Positions 1 through 8,248 are shown, numbered from the stretch's first letter. The stretch is 12,570 nucleotides of DNA from CANHBY01 sp031374415 (GCA_031374415.1 JANMGB010000287.1:1-12570); one strand, 5' to 3'. The notes: generated by a model not told the origin, from the letters alone. Made by a program: numbers and translations.

Positions 1-219
1 ATCTCATATAGTCATTTACTTTGTACAGGCCACCGCGGCATGTTGCGCTGCTAAGTAATTTAATTCACATATGTTCGATTTTTTATAAATTTTTATATTA
101 ACTTAGCCGTTAAAATAATAATAAAATATCCGTGCAAAATGTCAATAATAAATAAATTAACCACGCAAAATATCAAAACAATGGTGAACAAAATTCGCCC
201 CGCGGGGCCTTGAAAAATG
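1..219 (+). repeat. Left terminal inverted repeat (imperfect)
   Basis: This AT-rich block matches the reverse complement of 12309-12516. Conserved blocks occur in the same order: an outer block 1-46 (39 of 46 identical to the reverse complement of 12471-12516), TTAGCCGTT at 103-111, AAAATGTCAA around 136-145, TTAACCAC around 157-164, and a 19-base identical inner block at 191-209 containing a GC palindrome. Spacer DNA between the blocks has diverged and changed length slightly. No gene is seen here. The outer end is cut by the window edge. Confidence 0.85.
197..208. other. GC palindrome at inner edge of left inverted repeat
   Basis: GCCCCGCGGGGC is a perfect 12-base palindrome inside a very AT-rich stretch. 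An identical copy sits at the mirror position in the right repeat (12320-12331), within 19 identical bases. It could be a protein binding site, a cruciform or an origin element. That role is inferred from conservation only. Confidence 0.75.
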
Positions 220-287
220 TACAACTACTTTATTATCGGACTATTTAAGATAATATTCTTTTTTTATTGCACATTATCTTTTTGCGC
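220..287 (+). promoter_or_regulatory. AT-rich leader upstream of the polymerase gene
   Basis: This is AT-rich DNA between the left repeat and the GC-rich 13-bp repeats, with TA-rich runs such as TAATATTC near 251-258. It lies about 60 bases before the shared gene-start motif at 319-332. A TATA-type promoter role is plausible but no single box is convincing. A continuous reading frame through 217-447 uses a composition unlike the real genes and runs into the polymerase in another frame, so it is not called. Confidence 0.3.
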
Positions 288-320
288 GCGGCCGGATGGC
301 GTGGCCGGATGGCGCGGCCG
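288..320. repeat. 13-bp tandem repeat before the polymerase motif
   Basis: GCGGCCGGATGGC (288-300) is followed by GTGGCCGGATGGC (301-313) and a 7-base partial copy (314-320). Each full unit carries an ATG (296, 309) that opens a short frame ending at 328 or 362, before the polymerase start. If transcription begins at the motif just downstream, these ATGs are not in the mRNA. Confidence 0.75.
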
Positions 321-332
321 ACACCTGACTCG
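319..332 (+). promoter_or_regulatory. Shared gene-start motif, polymerase copy
   Basis: CGACACCTGACTCG resembles the consensus TACACTTGACTGC found before all six genes. It is the most diverged + strand copy. It lies about 35-45 bases before the polymerase ATG, and no other ATG falls between the motif and that start. It is likely part of a core promoter or transcription start region. Confidence 0.5.
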
Positions 333-365
333 CGTTCACGTGCTAGCCCCCCTGCGGCGTGACAC

Positions 366-3300
366 ATGGCCGAGTACGAAGGCGTGGACGCCGACGACGC
401 GGCCGACGCGGCCGACGCGCCCAGCGCAGGCACGCACGGGCGTGTAAAGCGCGTGCTAACGCGCTCAATAACGCCGCACGCGCCCGAGTGGGACGCGCGA
501 CCGCTTAATGCCAGTGCGTGGCCTGTCGGTCGCGTGAATGCACCACCCGTCAACTTGCCGTACCGCGCGCGTGACGCAACAGACACAGCTGCCGCACTTG
601 CTGCGCTGACGCTCACGCGGCGTGATCTGCTTTCCGTACCGGACCCTGCCGGAGATGCGCGCCCTGCCGCGCGCCGCTGTTGCATGGTGTACAGCGGCGC
701 GTGCCGCGCGGGGGGCGCAAGCGTGGCGCTTGTCATTCCCAACGTGTACCCGTACCTTGTGCTGCGCGTGCCGTCGCACTTGCGCGCTGCCCTTACGCCT
801 GATCGTATGGACGAGCTTGCGCGTGACTTGAACTATGCCGTCAAGCGTGCGCAGCGTCGAACCAACACCAACAACGACGACGCCGGCGGCGGCGGCGGCG
901 CCGGTGCAAGCGCGTCTAATGATCTGATCGATACAGTCGGCGACCACGGTCTGCCGTATATTGCACGCTGCGCACCCATGCTCGCCTATCCCGTGCGCGA
1001 GTATACGCCGCGCCCAGACGCGTGCATTTGCGTGCACACGCGCAATTCAACTGTGCGGTCGACGCTTGCGCGCGTTCTGCGCAACGGTGTGCGCGCGTTC
1101 TGCTTTATGCGCGCCGACGCGCAAGACAACGAGGCACGTGCCTATGCCGAGGAAAATCTGCCGGGTGGGGCACGCGCGCGCGCGTTTCGCGTCGACTTGC
1201 GCAAGCTGCGTCCAAGTGCGGACTATGCTGGCGGCGAGAATCCTGTGCGTGAGTTTGCCGACGTGCGCGATCTGGCGCGCGCGCTGCGCATGGCCGATTT
1301 GCGCGCGCAAGTGCCAACGCGCTTTGACTTGTACGAGTGCGACATTGCGCCCGAGTTCCAATTTGAAGCCGACGCGCAGCTCGGTGGGCACGTTGACGTG
1401 CGCGTGCTGCTTGGCTATGCGGGCGCCGAGATTGTGCCGCCCGGTGCGGCGCGCCTGACAGATCGCGACATTGAAGTGCGCTGCGCTCTGCGCCACATTG
1501 TCAAGCTTGAAGGCGCGCAGGCGTACGGTAAGCCGCGCACGCTGTGCTATGACGGTGAAATGATGGCGCTCAACGGCGGCTTTCCCGATCCGGAAAAGGA
1601 TCCAATCATCACAATAGCAATGGCCTGGACGGACGCCGTCGTGCCAACCCAGCCGTACGACGGACGCGCCGTGTTCTCGCTTGGGCCGACGCACGCGCTC
1701 GAGGACGCCACAGCCGTGCAGTGCACAAGCGAGGCACACTTGCTCGTGCTGCTCGTGCATGCGTTCAGCGTGCACGGGTACGACCCGGACGTCATTACAG
1801 GTTGGAACATTGACAGTTTCGACGGCCAGTACGTTGTCAAGCGTATCATTGCACTGTTTGGCAACGAAGAGCAGCGTGTGGCATCCGAGCTGCGCGCGCA
1901 CACCTGGTCGCCGGGCGTGCTGCGTCGTGTGGCCACGCTTGCCACCGTGCTTACAGCAGAACCTGCGCGCGCGCGGCGTCTTGGCATTGACCGTGCGCGT
2001 GTCGCGTCCGAGCTGCGTGTGACAGACGTGCTTGCGCTTGCCGAGCCGCATGCACTGTTTGCCGAGATTGACGCCAATCTGGCGCGCCCGCTAAGCGAAG
2101 AAGCGCGCGCCGTGCTTGCTGGCGTGTGCGGACGCGTGCGCGGCCTGCGCGCCTCACGTGAGCGCCTGGCTGCGGCCGGGCTCATGCCGTACAGCGGCGG
2201 CTCTGGCGACGGTGACGGAGAGCGCGAGACTGCGGACTTGCTCGAGCGCCTGTTCCCCGGCTGGGGCGCCGAGCGCGCGGCAAATCTGAACGAAAGCGCA
2301 GCAGACGCGCTGCTAGCGCAACTCGCGCGTTTCACGCGTGGTACCGTAGCAACGCGCGTTGGCCAGCGCGACGCGTCACGTGCGCACTTGCTCGCGTACG
2401 AGTTTCAATCCGGCGCACAGGGCACGATCTCGTACGAGGCGCTTGTTATTCCAGGCGTGTGCATGCTGGATGCACTGACGGACGATCGCAAGAAAAACAC
2501 GCGCCCGTCGCACGGGCTCAAGGCCGTCTATGAAGCAACGTTTAACCGCAAAACGCTCGAAGTCGACTATAACCAGATTGCCGCAATGCACGCGCGCTCG
2601 CTTGCAAACCCGTCCGACCCCGTCGACAATACGCGCATTTGCCAGTACGCGGCCGCAGACGCGAGCGCCGTGCTTGCACTTGCAGCCAAGTTTGGCACAA
2701 CAATTAGCTATGTCGAGCTGCAGCGCGTGTGCGGCATCAATATTGGCGTGCTTGCCGCGGGCGGTCAGACAGCGCCAATCAACGCACTGCTCAAAGTCCT
2801 TGCCTGGGCCGAGCGCTATGTCTTTGCTGAACGTGACCGCAGCGTGAACGGCACAAGCTACAAGGGCGGGTTTGTACGTGACCCGTGCGTGGGCTTTTAC
2901 GGCGACGACCCAACAGGTGTGCTTGACTTTTCCGGCATGTACCCCGCGATTATTATTCTGCTCAATCTGTGCCTGACTACGCTGATCACGCTGCTGCAGG
3001 GCGAGACCGAGCAGCAGATGCTTGCGCGCAACGGCCTGACCGAGCGCGACATTATCCGGCTGCCGCTGCCAGGCATGTACACGGTGCAGCCGCACATACG
3101 CGTCGGCTATTTGCCGCGCGTCTGTCAAATGTTCACGGACATGCGCGAACGCTACAAGGGCGAGCTCAAAGGGTTCAAGTCGCGCGCGGCCGCAGCGGCT
3201 GCCGAGCTTGCGCGCGCGCTCGAAGCGGGCGTTGCGCGCGCGGCGGGCGTCAACATTGACGAGTTGCGCGCGCGTGTGGCCGCGTGCGGCACGGACGTGC

Positions 3301-5975
3301 GCGCAGCCGACGGAAAACAGCTCATGTGCAAACGCTCAAACAACTCGGTCTATGGCTATACGGGTTCCAAGTTCTCAATTGTCGCAAACCCGTACGTTGC
3401 ACTTGTTGTCACAACAATGGGCATGAATCTGATTCTGCAGTCGACGACGCTTGTCACGGACTATTTTCGCGCTGGTGTGCCGCTGCTGCCGCTTGCCGCT
3501 TTTACCGAGCGCTACGCCTGGCTTACGGCCTATGTCAAGGCCGCGCGTGCGCGCGGCGTGCCTTATGCGCGTGGCATGTCGGCAGCGGACGACGATGCAG
3601 TGCGTGCCACGCTGCCAACCGAACCGCGCGACGTGTTTGCGCCACCACCGCACCTGGCCAATAGCGCGCGCTGCGGCGTCGAGCTAATTGAGGCACACGA
3701 CGCACGTGTGCGCGTTGTGCACGCGGCAGAGTACGCCAAGCGTCGCGCGAGCGGCGCGGACGATGACGACACTGCGGCCGCAAGCGTGAACGGCGACAAT
3801 GACGGTAACGCGCCCGCAACCGGTGTAATTGCCAAACGTCTAGCCGCAGCAGGCAAGCGCAATGGAGCGGCAATTACGTCCTTTTTCAAACGCCGCGAAC
3901 CTGACGGCGGGCACGAGCCAGCCGACCCGCCAGCCAAGCGCGGGCCAGGCGCGTGTGTCAGTGCCTACTTTGAACCGCCCGCACCTGCGCCCGCGGAAGC
4001 GCTCGCGGAAGCGCCTGCGGAAGTTCCTGCTTGCAAGTTGAGCACAGGCGCCACGATCCCCGAGCCCGTACTGTGCGCCGCGCGTGCTCCCGTTGACGCA
4101 GTGTACGCCGCCAGCTCGGCGGCTGCGACCGAGTTTGCCGCGTTTGCACTTGCCTACTGGGACGCAAACGAACGTGCAACGTTGGTTGCCACACCGGACA
4201 GCGCAAAGCGTCTGGCAAACTGGGCAACAGCCAGCGGCGCGGCGCACGACAGTGCGCTTGAGAGCGCGCATGCGCTAGTCGCTGCGGTGCGCGCGCGTGG
4301 CAAGCCGCTTACGCCCGACGAGTTGGCGCGCTACGAGCCGCCTCTGGCATTGCGGCGCGATGCAATCGTTATTTACGGTGACACGGACTCGATATTTATC
4401 AATTGGGCACAAATTCGCGGGCAATTTGCCGACTGCATCAAGGTGCGCGAGGAGGCGCGCGAGACTGCCCGCGAGGCTGCCCGCGAGGCTGCTCGCGAGA
4501 CGGCACGCGAGACGGCGGCTCGCTTTTCGTCTGCGCCGGCAAACGCCCCGCCGCCTCCGCATGCAGACGCAGGGTCAAACGAGGCGCGCGCACGCGTGGC
4601 GCGCAACAAAGCGCGCGTGGCCGAGGGCAACCGCGTGGCGCTGGCCGTGACGCACCTGCTGCAGCGCAAGGCCGTACTGGCCGTGAACACGTTTCTAGCA
4701 TGGACCGAACGTGCCAAGCAAGAAGACGAGAAAGTCTACGGCCCGCTCGACCTTAGCGGCAAAAAGAACTACGTCGGAATCAAGTACCTGCCCGGCCAGC
4801 TGACTGGTGGCGAACTTGACTACCACGGCGTTGCAATTGTGCGGCGCAACTACCCGCCAATTTTGACCGAGTTGCTGCGCCGGCTGTACGAGCTGATATT
4901 TATCGAGTGCAACGCGGAGGCTGCGCTGCCACATTTGCGCGACGTGTGTGAGCGCGTGTTGCGCGGCGAGTACGACGTGACGCACTTTGTCATTACTGCG
5001 CGGCTGGGCAAGCTGGACAAGTACAAGACCAAGCCCGCGCACGTGGCCATGGTTGAGCGCATGGCACAGAGCCACCCAGACCGCGTGTTTCACGCAGGCG
5101 ACCGCGTTGCATATTGCCTCGTCGCACCGCTCGGCGAGCCTGGGCGCAACGCGGCAGGCAAGCGCAAGGATTTTACGCAAGGAGACCGCGCAATGGACGT
5201 GCAAGTGATCGCGGCCGCAGGCATGCGCCCAGACTATGAGCATTACGTTGACCACGTGTTCCGCGAGCCCGTGCACAAGCTGCTTGCGCGCGTCTGTGGC
5301 CCGGACGCGGTTGAGGCCGCGTTCACGGCCGCGCTGCGCACGCGCCCCGCGTTCATTTTTCGCCCCGGCGCAAGCGCGCTTGCAAGTGCCTTGTGTCCAC
5401 AGCCGCGCTGCACCGTGTGCAACGCCACGACGCCCGAGCTCGACGGCGCGGGCGGTCTGTCGCTGTGTGCCGCGCCTGCGTGCGCTGCAGCCATGCCCGC
5501 TCACATGCGCGCGCAGCGTGCGCGTGCGCGTGAGCTTGCCATTGCATCAGAGTACATCTGGTCAGACTGCCGCGATTGCGCCGCCGAGTCTGGACTTGGT
5601 GACCCGCTGCTGTGCGCCAATACGGGCTGCAAGCTGTTTTTCCGCCGAAGCGAAGCGCGCGGCGCCGCTACAAAAGCCACTATGCGTGCGGACCGCGACG
5701 CAGACTCGCTGCTGCGCCACGCGCAACACGCTGACGCGCTTGCGCTTGCTGCGGGGCGTCGCACGCGCGCGCACATTGCGCTCGAGCTCGAGCTGGAAGT
5801 CGAGGCTGCGCCAGAGGCTGCGCCAGAGGCTGCGCCCGCGTCCGTGTTTGGCGCCAAGCGCGCGCTTGAGGAACCGTCGGGCGACGAGCCACGCGCCAAA
5901 CGCCCGTGTGTGCTGGCTGCGCCAGAGGCTGCGCCAGAGGCTGAGCCAGAGGCTAGCGCGCCAATGGAAATGTAG
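366..5975 (+). CDS. Family B DNA polymerase, delta-like, RNA-primed type (1869 aa)
   Basis: Replicative polymerase with proofreading exonuclease. Visible motifs: Exo I YDGE (D396, E398), Exo II WNIDSFD (480-486), Exo III YAAAD (Y761, D765), motif A DFSGMYP (854-860), motif B K989..NSVYG (993-997), motif C YGDTDS (1337-1342), KKNYV (1466-1470), then CysA (C1682, C1685, C1701, C1706) and CysB (C1735, C1738, C1750, C1755). All catalytic acids are present, so it should be active. The two C-terminal cysteine modules are typical of Pol delta, where CysB binds an iron-sulfur cluster. At 1869 aa it is about 760 longer than cellular Pol delta catalytic subunits. The extra length comes from insertions between Exo II and Exo III, between motifs B and C (about 280 aa, with two PIP-like motifs), just after motif C, and a tail with EAAP repeats and a bipartite NLS-like AKRAL...RAKRP near 1830-1847. 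An in-frame TGA at 360-362 fixes the ATG at 366. Confidence 0.96.
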   Translation: MAEYEGVDADDAADAADAPSAGTHGRVKRVLTRSITPHAPEWDARPLNASAWPVGRVNAPPVNLPYRARDATDTAAALAALTLTRRDLLSVPDPAGDARPAARRCCMVYSGACRAGGASVALVIPNVYPYLVLRVPSHLRAALTPDRMDELARDLNYAVKRAQRRTNTNNDDAGGGGGAGASASNDLIDTVGDHGLPYIARCAPMLAYPVREYTPRPDACICVHTRNSTVRSTLARVLRNGVRAFCFMRADAQDNEARAYAEENLPGGARARAFRVDLRKLRPSADYAGGENPVREFADVRDLARALRMADLRAQVPTRFDLYECDIAPEFQFEADAQLGGHVDVRVLLGYAGAEIVPPGAARLTDRDIEVRCALRHIVKLEGAQAYGKPRTLCYDGEMMALNGGFPDPEKDPIITIAMAWTDAVVPTQPYDGRAVFSLGPTHALEDATAVQCTSEAHLLVLLVHAFSVHGYDPDVITGWNIDSFDGQYVVKRIIALFGNEEQRVASELRAHTWSPGVLRRVATLATVLTAEPARARRLGIDRARVASELRVTDVLALAEPHALFAEIDANLARPLSEEARAVLAGVCGRVRGLRASRERLAAAGLMPYSGGSGDGDGERETADLLERLFPGWGAERAANLNESAADALLAQLARFTRGTVATRVGQRDASRAHLLAYEFQSGAQGTISYEALVIPGVCMLDALTDDRKKNTRPSHGLKAVYEATFNRKTLEVDYNQIAAMHARSLANPSDPVDNTRICQYAAADASAVLALAAKFGTTISYVELQRVCGINIGVLAAGGQTAPINALLKVLAWAERYVFAERDRSVNGTSYKGGFVRDPCVGFYGDDPTGVLDFSGMYPAIIILLNLCLTTLITLLQGETEQQMLARNGLTERDIIRLPLPGMYTVQPHIRVGYLPRVCQMFTDMRERYKGELKGFKSRAAAAAAELARALEAGVARAAGVNIDELRARVAACGTDVRAADGKQLMCKRSNNSVYGYTGSKFSIVANPYVALVVTTMGMNLILQSTTLVTDYFRAGVPLLPLAAFTERYAWLTAYVKAARARGVPYARGMSAADDDAVRATLPTEPRDVFAPPPHLANSARCGVELIEAHDARVRVVHAAEYAKRRASGADDDDTAAASVNGDNDGNAPATGVIAKRLAAAGKRNGAAITSFFKRREPDGGHEPADPPAKRGPGACVSAYFEPPAPAPAEALAEAPAEVPACKLSTGATIPEPVLCAARAPVDAVYAASSAAATEFAAFALAYWDANERATLVATPDSAKRLANWATASGAAHDSALESAHALVAAVRARGKPLTPDELARYEPPLALRRDAIVIYGDTDSIFINWAQIRGQFADCIKVREEARETAREAAREAARETARETAARFSSAPANAPPPPHADAGSNEARARVARNKARVAEGNRVALAVTHLLQRKAVLAVNTFLAWTERAKQEDEKVYGPLDLSGKKNYVGIKYLPGQLTGGELDYHGVAIVRRNYPPILTELLRRLYELIFIECNAEAALPHLRDVCERVLRGEYDVTHFVITARLGKLDKYKTKPAHVAMVERMAQSHPDRVFHAGDRVAYCLVAPLGEPGRNAAGKRKDFTQGDRAMDVQVIAAAGMRPDYEHYVDHVFREPVHKLLARVCGPDAVEAAFTAALRTRPAFIFRPGASALASALCPQPRCTVCNATTPELDGAGGLSLCAAPACAAAMPAHMRAQRARARELAIASEYIWSDCRDCAAESGLGDPLLCANTGCKLFFRRSEARGAATKATMRADRDADSLLRHAQHADALALAAGRRTRAHIALELELEVEAAPEAAPEAAPASVFGAKRALEEPSGDEPRAKRPCVLAAPEAAPEAEPEASAPMEM
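3861..3974 (+). other. Two PCNA-binding-like motifs in the polymerase insertion
   Basis: Residues 1166-1177 read NGAAITSFFKRR and residues 1195-1203 read GACVSAYFE. Both fit the hydrophobic part of a PIP box (aliphatic, two residues, two aromatics) but lack the usual glutamine. The first, with ITSFFKRR, closely resembles the ITGFFQRK core of the PIP box in the human Pol delta subunit p66. The segment around them is rich in Pro, Ala, Lys and Asp and looks disordered, as expected for a clamp-binding tether. Confidence 0.5.
4446..4517 (+). repeat. 12-bp tandem repeat inside the polymerase (R-E-x-A repeats)
   Basis: Six in-frame 12-base units of the type CGCGAGGCTGCC encode R-E-[EAT]-A repeats at residues 1361-1384, directly after the motif C strand. 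They would form a highly charged helix. This is followed by a Pro-rich stretch before the conserved palm resumes. The repeat is in frame and does not disturb catalytic residues. Confidence 0.85.
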
Positions 5976-5994
5976 TTCCGTACTGTGCGCACAT

Positions 5995-6007
5995 TACACT
6001 TGACTGC
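5995..6007 (+). promoter_or_regulatory. Shared gene-start motif, P1 copy
   Basis: TACACTTGACTGC matches the consensus exactly. It begins 20 bases after the polymerase stop codon, and the first ATG downstream (6040) is the P1 start. The gap to the polymerase is only 64 bases, so the P1 promoter must overlap the 3' end of the polymerase gene. Confidence 0.75.
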
Positions 6008-6039
6008 GCGTGCGCAGGCGCGCGCGCCCACGCAATAAC

Positions 6040-6885
6040 ATGGAACAGCCATGTGGTCGTTTCCTGTTAAAGATACATGAACAAATCAAGATGGCAATTG
6101 AGCTTTTTGACATGCAATCACACTGCAAAGGAAAAAAGTTCAAAGACTGGTTTGCGTTGTGTAACAGCTGGTTATTTACAGGGCATGCAATCGAGGCGGC
6201 TATTCAACGAATCTCGTGGATCATGCGCGCGCCGCCCGAGCCCGCGCCGGATCTCGCGGTGTACGACAAGGTGGCGTGGTGCGAGCGGCAAACGGCCCAT
6301 CTAAGGCTTGCACACGCGCAACGCATGGCGCCGTGGATAAGCGATTTTGCCGATTTCAAGTCTCAGGTTGCGCGCGAGCTTAACATGCGCTTTTACGGGG
6401 GAATTGGCGTGCGCACAGCCGAATGCGTTGCCAGTCAGCTTGAAATACTTGGCCTTGATTTTACAGCGCACCGCGTTAGCACTTGGCGCGCAAATATTAC
6501 CATGCACCTCGGCACTGGTCATTGCGCAGTGCCGAACGAGCTGATCAATTTGATGGAATCTTGGCTGCACAAGATACATGACGCGTACCTGGTCACAAAC
6601 ATGTCGGATGTTATGTTTGACGCGCTGCTGCACAGACAACACGCAAACGCGGTCCAGTTTTTACACAGCTATACCGTCCTTACGGCCCGCACCGAGCCCG
6701 TCGATGTTTTGGCACGCAGCTATGCTGAAGCCGAGACGCTGCTGCTCGAACTGCGCGCGCGGCCTAGCACTTTAACTGATACAAGTCATGGCAAGCGCGC
6801 CAACAACAACAGCGACGCGGACGGCGCAGAAGGCGCGGACGATGCTGCGCGCCACAAAAAACGCGCCAAGCACTCCCACGACTAG
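6040..6885 (+). CDS. P1: Myb/SANT-like helical protein, paralogue of P2 and P3 (281 aa)
   Basis: I do not recognise this protein from a named family. Residues 80-140 share a block with P2 and P3: AHLRLAHAQRMAPWI, then an ELNMRFYGGIGVRT stretch, then a basic/hydrophobic helix ending in LGL. A Trp before a three-helix pattern with RT before the last helix resembles Myb/SANT DNA-binding domains, so a DNA-binding role is inferred. The Trp-rich N-terminal helices (around W20-W47) and LARSYAEAETLL near 224-235 also match P2. The tail is acidic (DADGAEGADDAA) then basic (RHKKRAK), which looks like a nuclear localisation signal. The ATG at 6040 is the first after the shared motif. A GTG 30 bases upstream (6010) would extend the frame but overlaps the motif region and is rejected. 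No transmembrane segment or signal peptide is seen. Confidence 0.88.
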   Translation: MEQPCGRFLLKIHEQIKMAIELFDMQSHCKGKKFKDWFALCNSWLFTGHAIEAAIQRISWIMRAPPEPAPDLAVYDKVAWCERQTAHLRLAHAQRMAPWISDFADFKSQVARELNMRFYGGIGVRTAECVASQLEILGLDFTAHRVSTWRANITMHLGTGHCAVPNELINLMESWLHKIHDAYLVTNMSDVMFDALLHRQHANAVQFLHSYTVLTARTEPVDVLARSYAEAETLLLELRARPSTLTDTSHGKRANNNSDADGAEGADDAARHKKRAKHSHD

Positions 6886-6893
6886 CGCCCCGC

Positions 6894-6899
6894 AATAAA
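6894..6899 (+). terminator. AATAAA polyadenylation-like signal after P1
   Basis: AATAAA begins 8 bases after the P1 stop codon and is followed by an A run. It matches a eukaryotic polyadenylation hexamer. None of the other genes has an obvious copy in the same place, so it may be chance in an AT-rich spacer. Confidence 0.3.
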
Positions 6900-7036
6900 A
6901 AAAGGCGTCAAATATATTTATATATGACATTTAACATGGTCTTATAGACCAAATTTGATGTGGTATATATTTTCACATATTTACCTCATATTACGCAGCA
7001 TATTGACCAGACGCCCAGTCGAGTGCGTGCACACAA
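6900..7036 (+). promoter_or_regulatory. AT-rich P1-P2 spacer with TATA-like runs and a small hairpin
   Basis: This is AT-rich DNA in an otherwise GC-rich core. It carries TATA-like stretches (AAATATATTTATATATG near 6910-6926, GGTATATATTTTC near 6962-6974) and a short inverted repeat TGGTCT-TAT-AGACCA at 6937-6951. The second TATA run lies about 65-75 bases before the shared motif at 7037. It probably contains the P2 promoter. Confidence 0.45.
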
Positions 7037-7049
7037 GCACTTGACTTGG
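7037..7049 (+). promoter_or_regulatory. Shared gene-start motif, P2 copy
   Basis: GCACTTGACTTGG keeps the CACTTGACT core of the consensus. The first ATG downstream is the P2 start at 7115, after an alternating purine-pyrimidine microsatellite. Confidence 0.65.
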
Positions 7050-7053
7050 GTCT

Positions 7054-7108
<55 letters not shown>

Positions 7109-7114
7109 GATATT

Positions 7115-8248
7115 ATGGCAGGCGGTGGACCTATACTGGCTAGCATTGCACATCTGTTGCACGGCAAGGTTGAAGAAATTGACTGGGACCATCCGTACAA
7201 TGCGGGACAGCGCGACGCTGTGAGTACCCAAGTGCGCGAGTGGCTGAACGCGGCCGTTACTGCCGAGCAACGTCTTGATCGGGTGTCGCGGTTGACGCGC
7301 ATGCCACCAGAGCCTTCACGCTTTGCTTCCTCCAATTTCAAATGGAGCCAGGCGCAAATTGCGCACTTGTACGCGGCATACGCTATGCGCGCTGCACCTT
7401 GGATACGCGGCGATGACGATTTCTATATGCGCTTATCGATCGAGATCAATGCACGCTTTTACGAGGGTGAGGGAGTGCGCTCACATTCGGGAATCAAGGC
7501 GCGCATGCGCAAGCTTGGCGTGTTGTACACAGACCGTCACGTACGCCAAAGCTATGCGCAACTGGTGGTTGCCAAGCCGAACATGGCCTATACTGCGCTG
7601 AATAGCGCGTGCGATGATGCAACAATGTGGCTGTGCCTTATGCAAGACGTTCGCGTGTACATTGGCGTTTCCAGTATCAAACCGGCAACAAAGCTGTGCA
7701 AGCTGTGCACCACGTTTAATGCGCTGGTCTCTGTGCTGGCAACACGTGCGTTCCCACCCGCACCGCCGCCGTGTGACACGCGCGGTGACACGCGCGCGCG
7801 CGACGCGCTTGACGCTGCTGTGCGCCGCGTGCGCCTTGTCTTGCGCGGCCCCGCTCCTGCGGGTACGCCACCCGCCACACCGCCGGCCACGCCGCGTCCC
7901 GCGCCGCGTCCCGCGCCGCTTGTGGCGCCAGCGCGCGCCCCCGCGCGTGTGTCAGCGCCCAGTTGTGCGCCAGTTGAACAAGCGCGTCCGGTGGTGCATA
8001 TCAGCATGTGCGTGCCCAAAGCCGGGGGCGCGGGCTTTGTGCAAAGAAAAGTGGTGTTGTACAGCAACGATACACCGCAAACCGCGCGTGAAAAGTTGCA
8101 AACGCCTGAGCAGCGCCTTGCCGATAGCTACGCCGAGGCGGAAAAGCTTTTGCACAACTTGCAAGCACCCGGCACGGGCACCGCACGCAAGCGACCGCGC
8201 GAAGACGATGAAAGCCGCGACGAGCGGTGCGCCAAGCGCCTCGCATAA
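7115..8248 (+). CDS. P2: Myb/SANT-like helical protein with Pro-rich linker, paralogue of P1 (377 aa)
   Basis: I do not recognise a named family. Residues 77-137 align with P1: W77, AHLYAAYAMRAAPWI, EINARFYEGEGVRS and a basic helix ending in KLGV. The N-terminal REWLNAAVTAEQR...RMPPEP also matches P1 (SWIMRAPPEP). After a helical middle containing CKLC, a Pro/Ala/Arg linker (about 213-288, with TPPATPPATP and PRPAPRPAP) separates this from a C-terminal segment with LADSYAEAEKLL (335-346), again matching P1. The protein ends in a basic RKRPRED...AKRLA tail, likely nuclear. DNA binding is inferred from the Myb-like pattern. The ATG at 7115 is preferred over a TTG at 7046, which would translate the microsatellite into THTHTH and CVRACVRA repeats. 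Confidence 0.88.
   Translation: MAGGGPILASIAHLLHGKVEEIDWDHPYNAGQRDAVSTQVREWLNAAVTAEQRLDRVSRLTRMPPEPSRFASSNFKWSQAQIAHLYAAYAMRAAPWIRGDDDFYMRLSIEINARFYEGEGVRSHSGIKARMRKLGVLYTDRHVRQSYAQLVVAKPNMAYTALNSACDDATMWLCLMQDVRVYIGVSSIKPATKLCKLCTTFNALVSVLATRAFPPAPPPCDTRGDTRARDALDAAVRRVRLVLRGPAPAGTPPATPPATPRPAPRPAPLVAPARAPARVSAPSCAPVEQARPVVHISMCVPKAGGAGFVQRKVVLYSNDTPQTAREKLQTPEQRLADSYAEAEKLLHNLQAPGTGTARKRPREDDESRDERCAKRLA

Noticed and set aside
217..447. 76-codon open frame on the + strand at the left leader
   Set aside because: It crosses the repeats, the start motif and the first part of the polymerase gene in another frame. Its residues change character with local base composition, as expected for chance.
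366..5975. Protein-primed polymerase of Polinton or linear plasmid type
   Set aside because: There are no TPR1/TPR2 insertions recognisable between motifs A and B in the usual form. The N-terminal domain, KKNYV region and CysA/CysB modules match the delta type.
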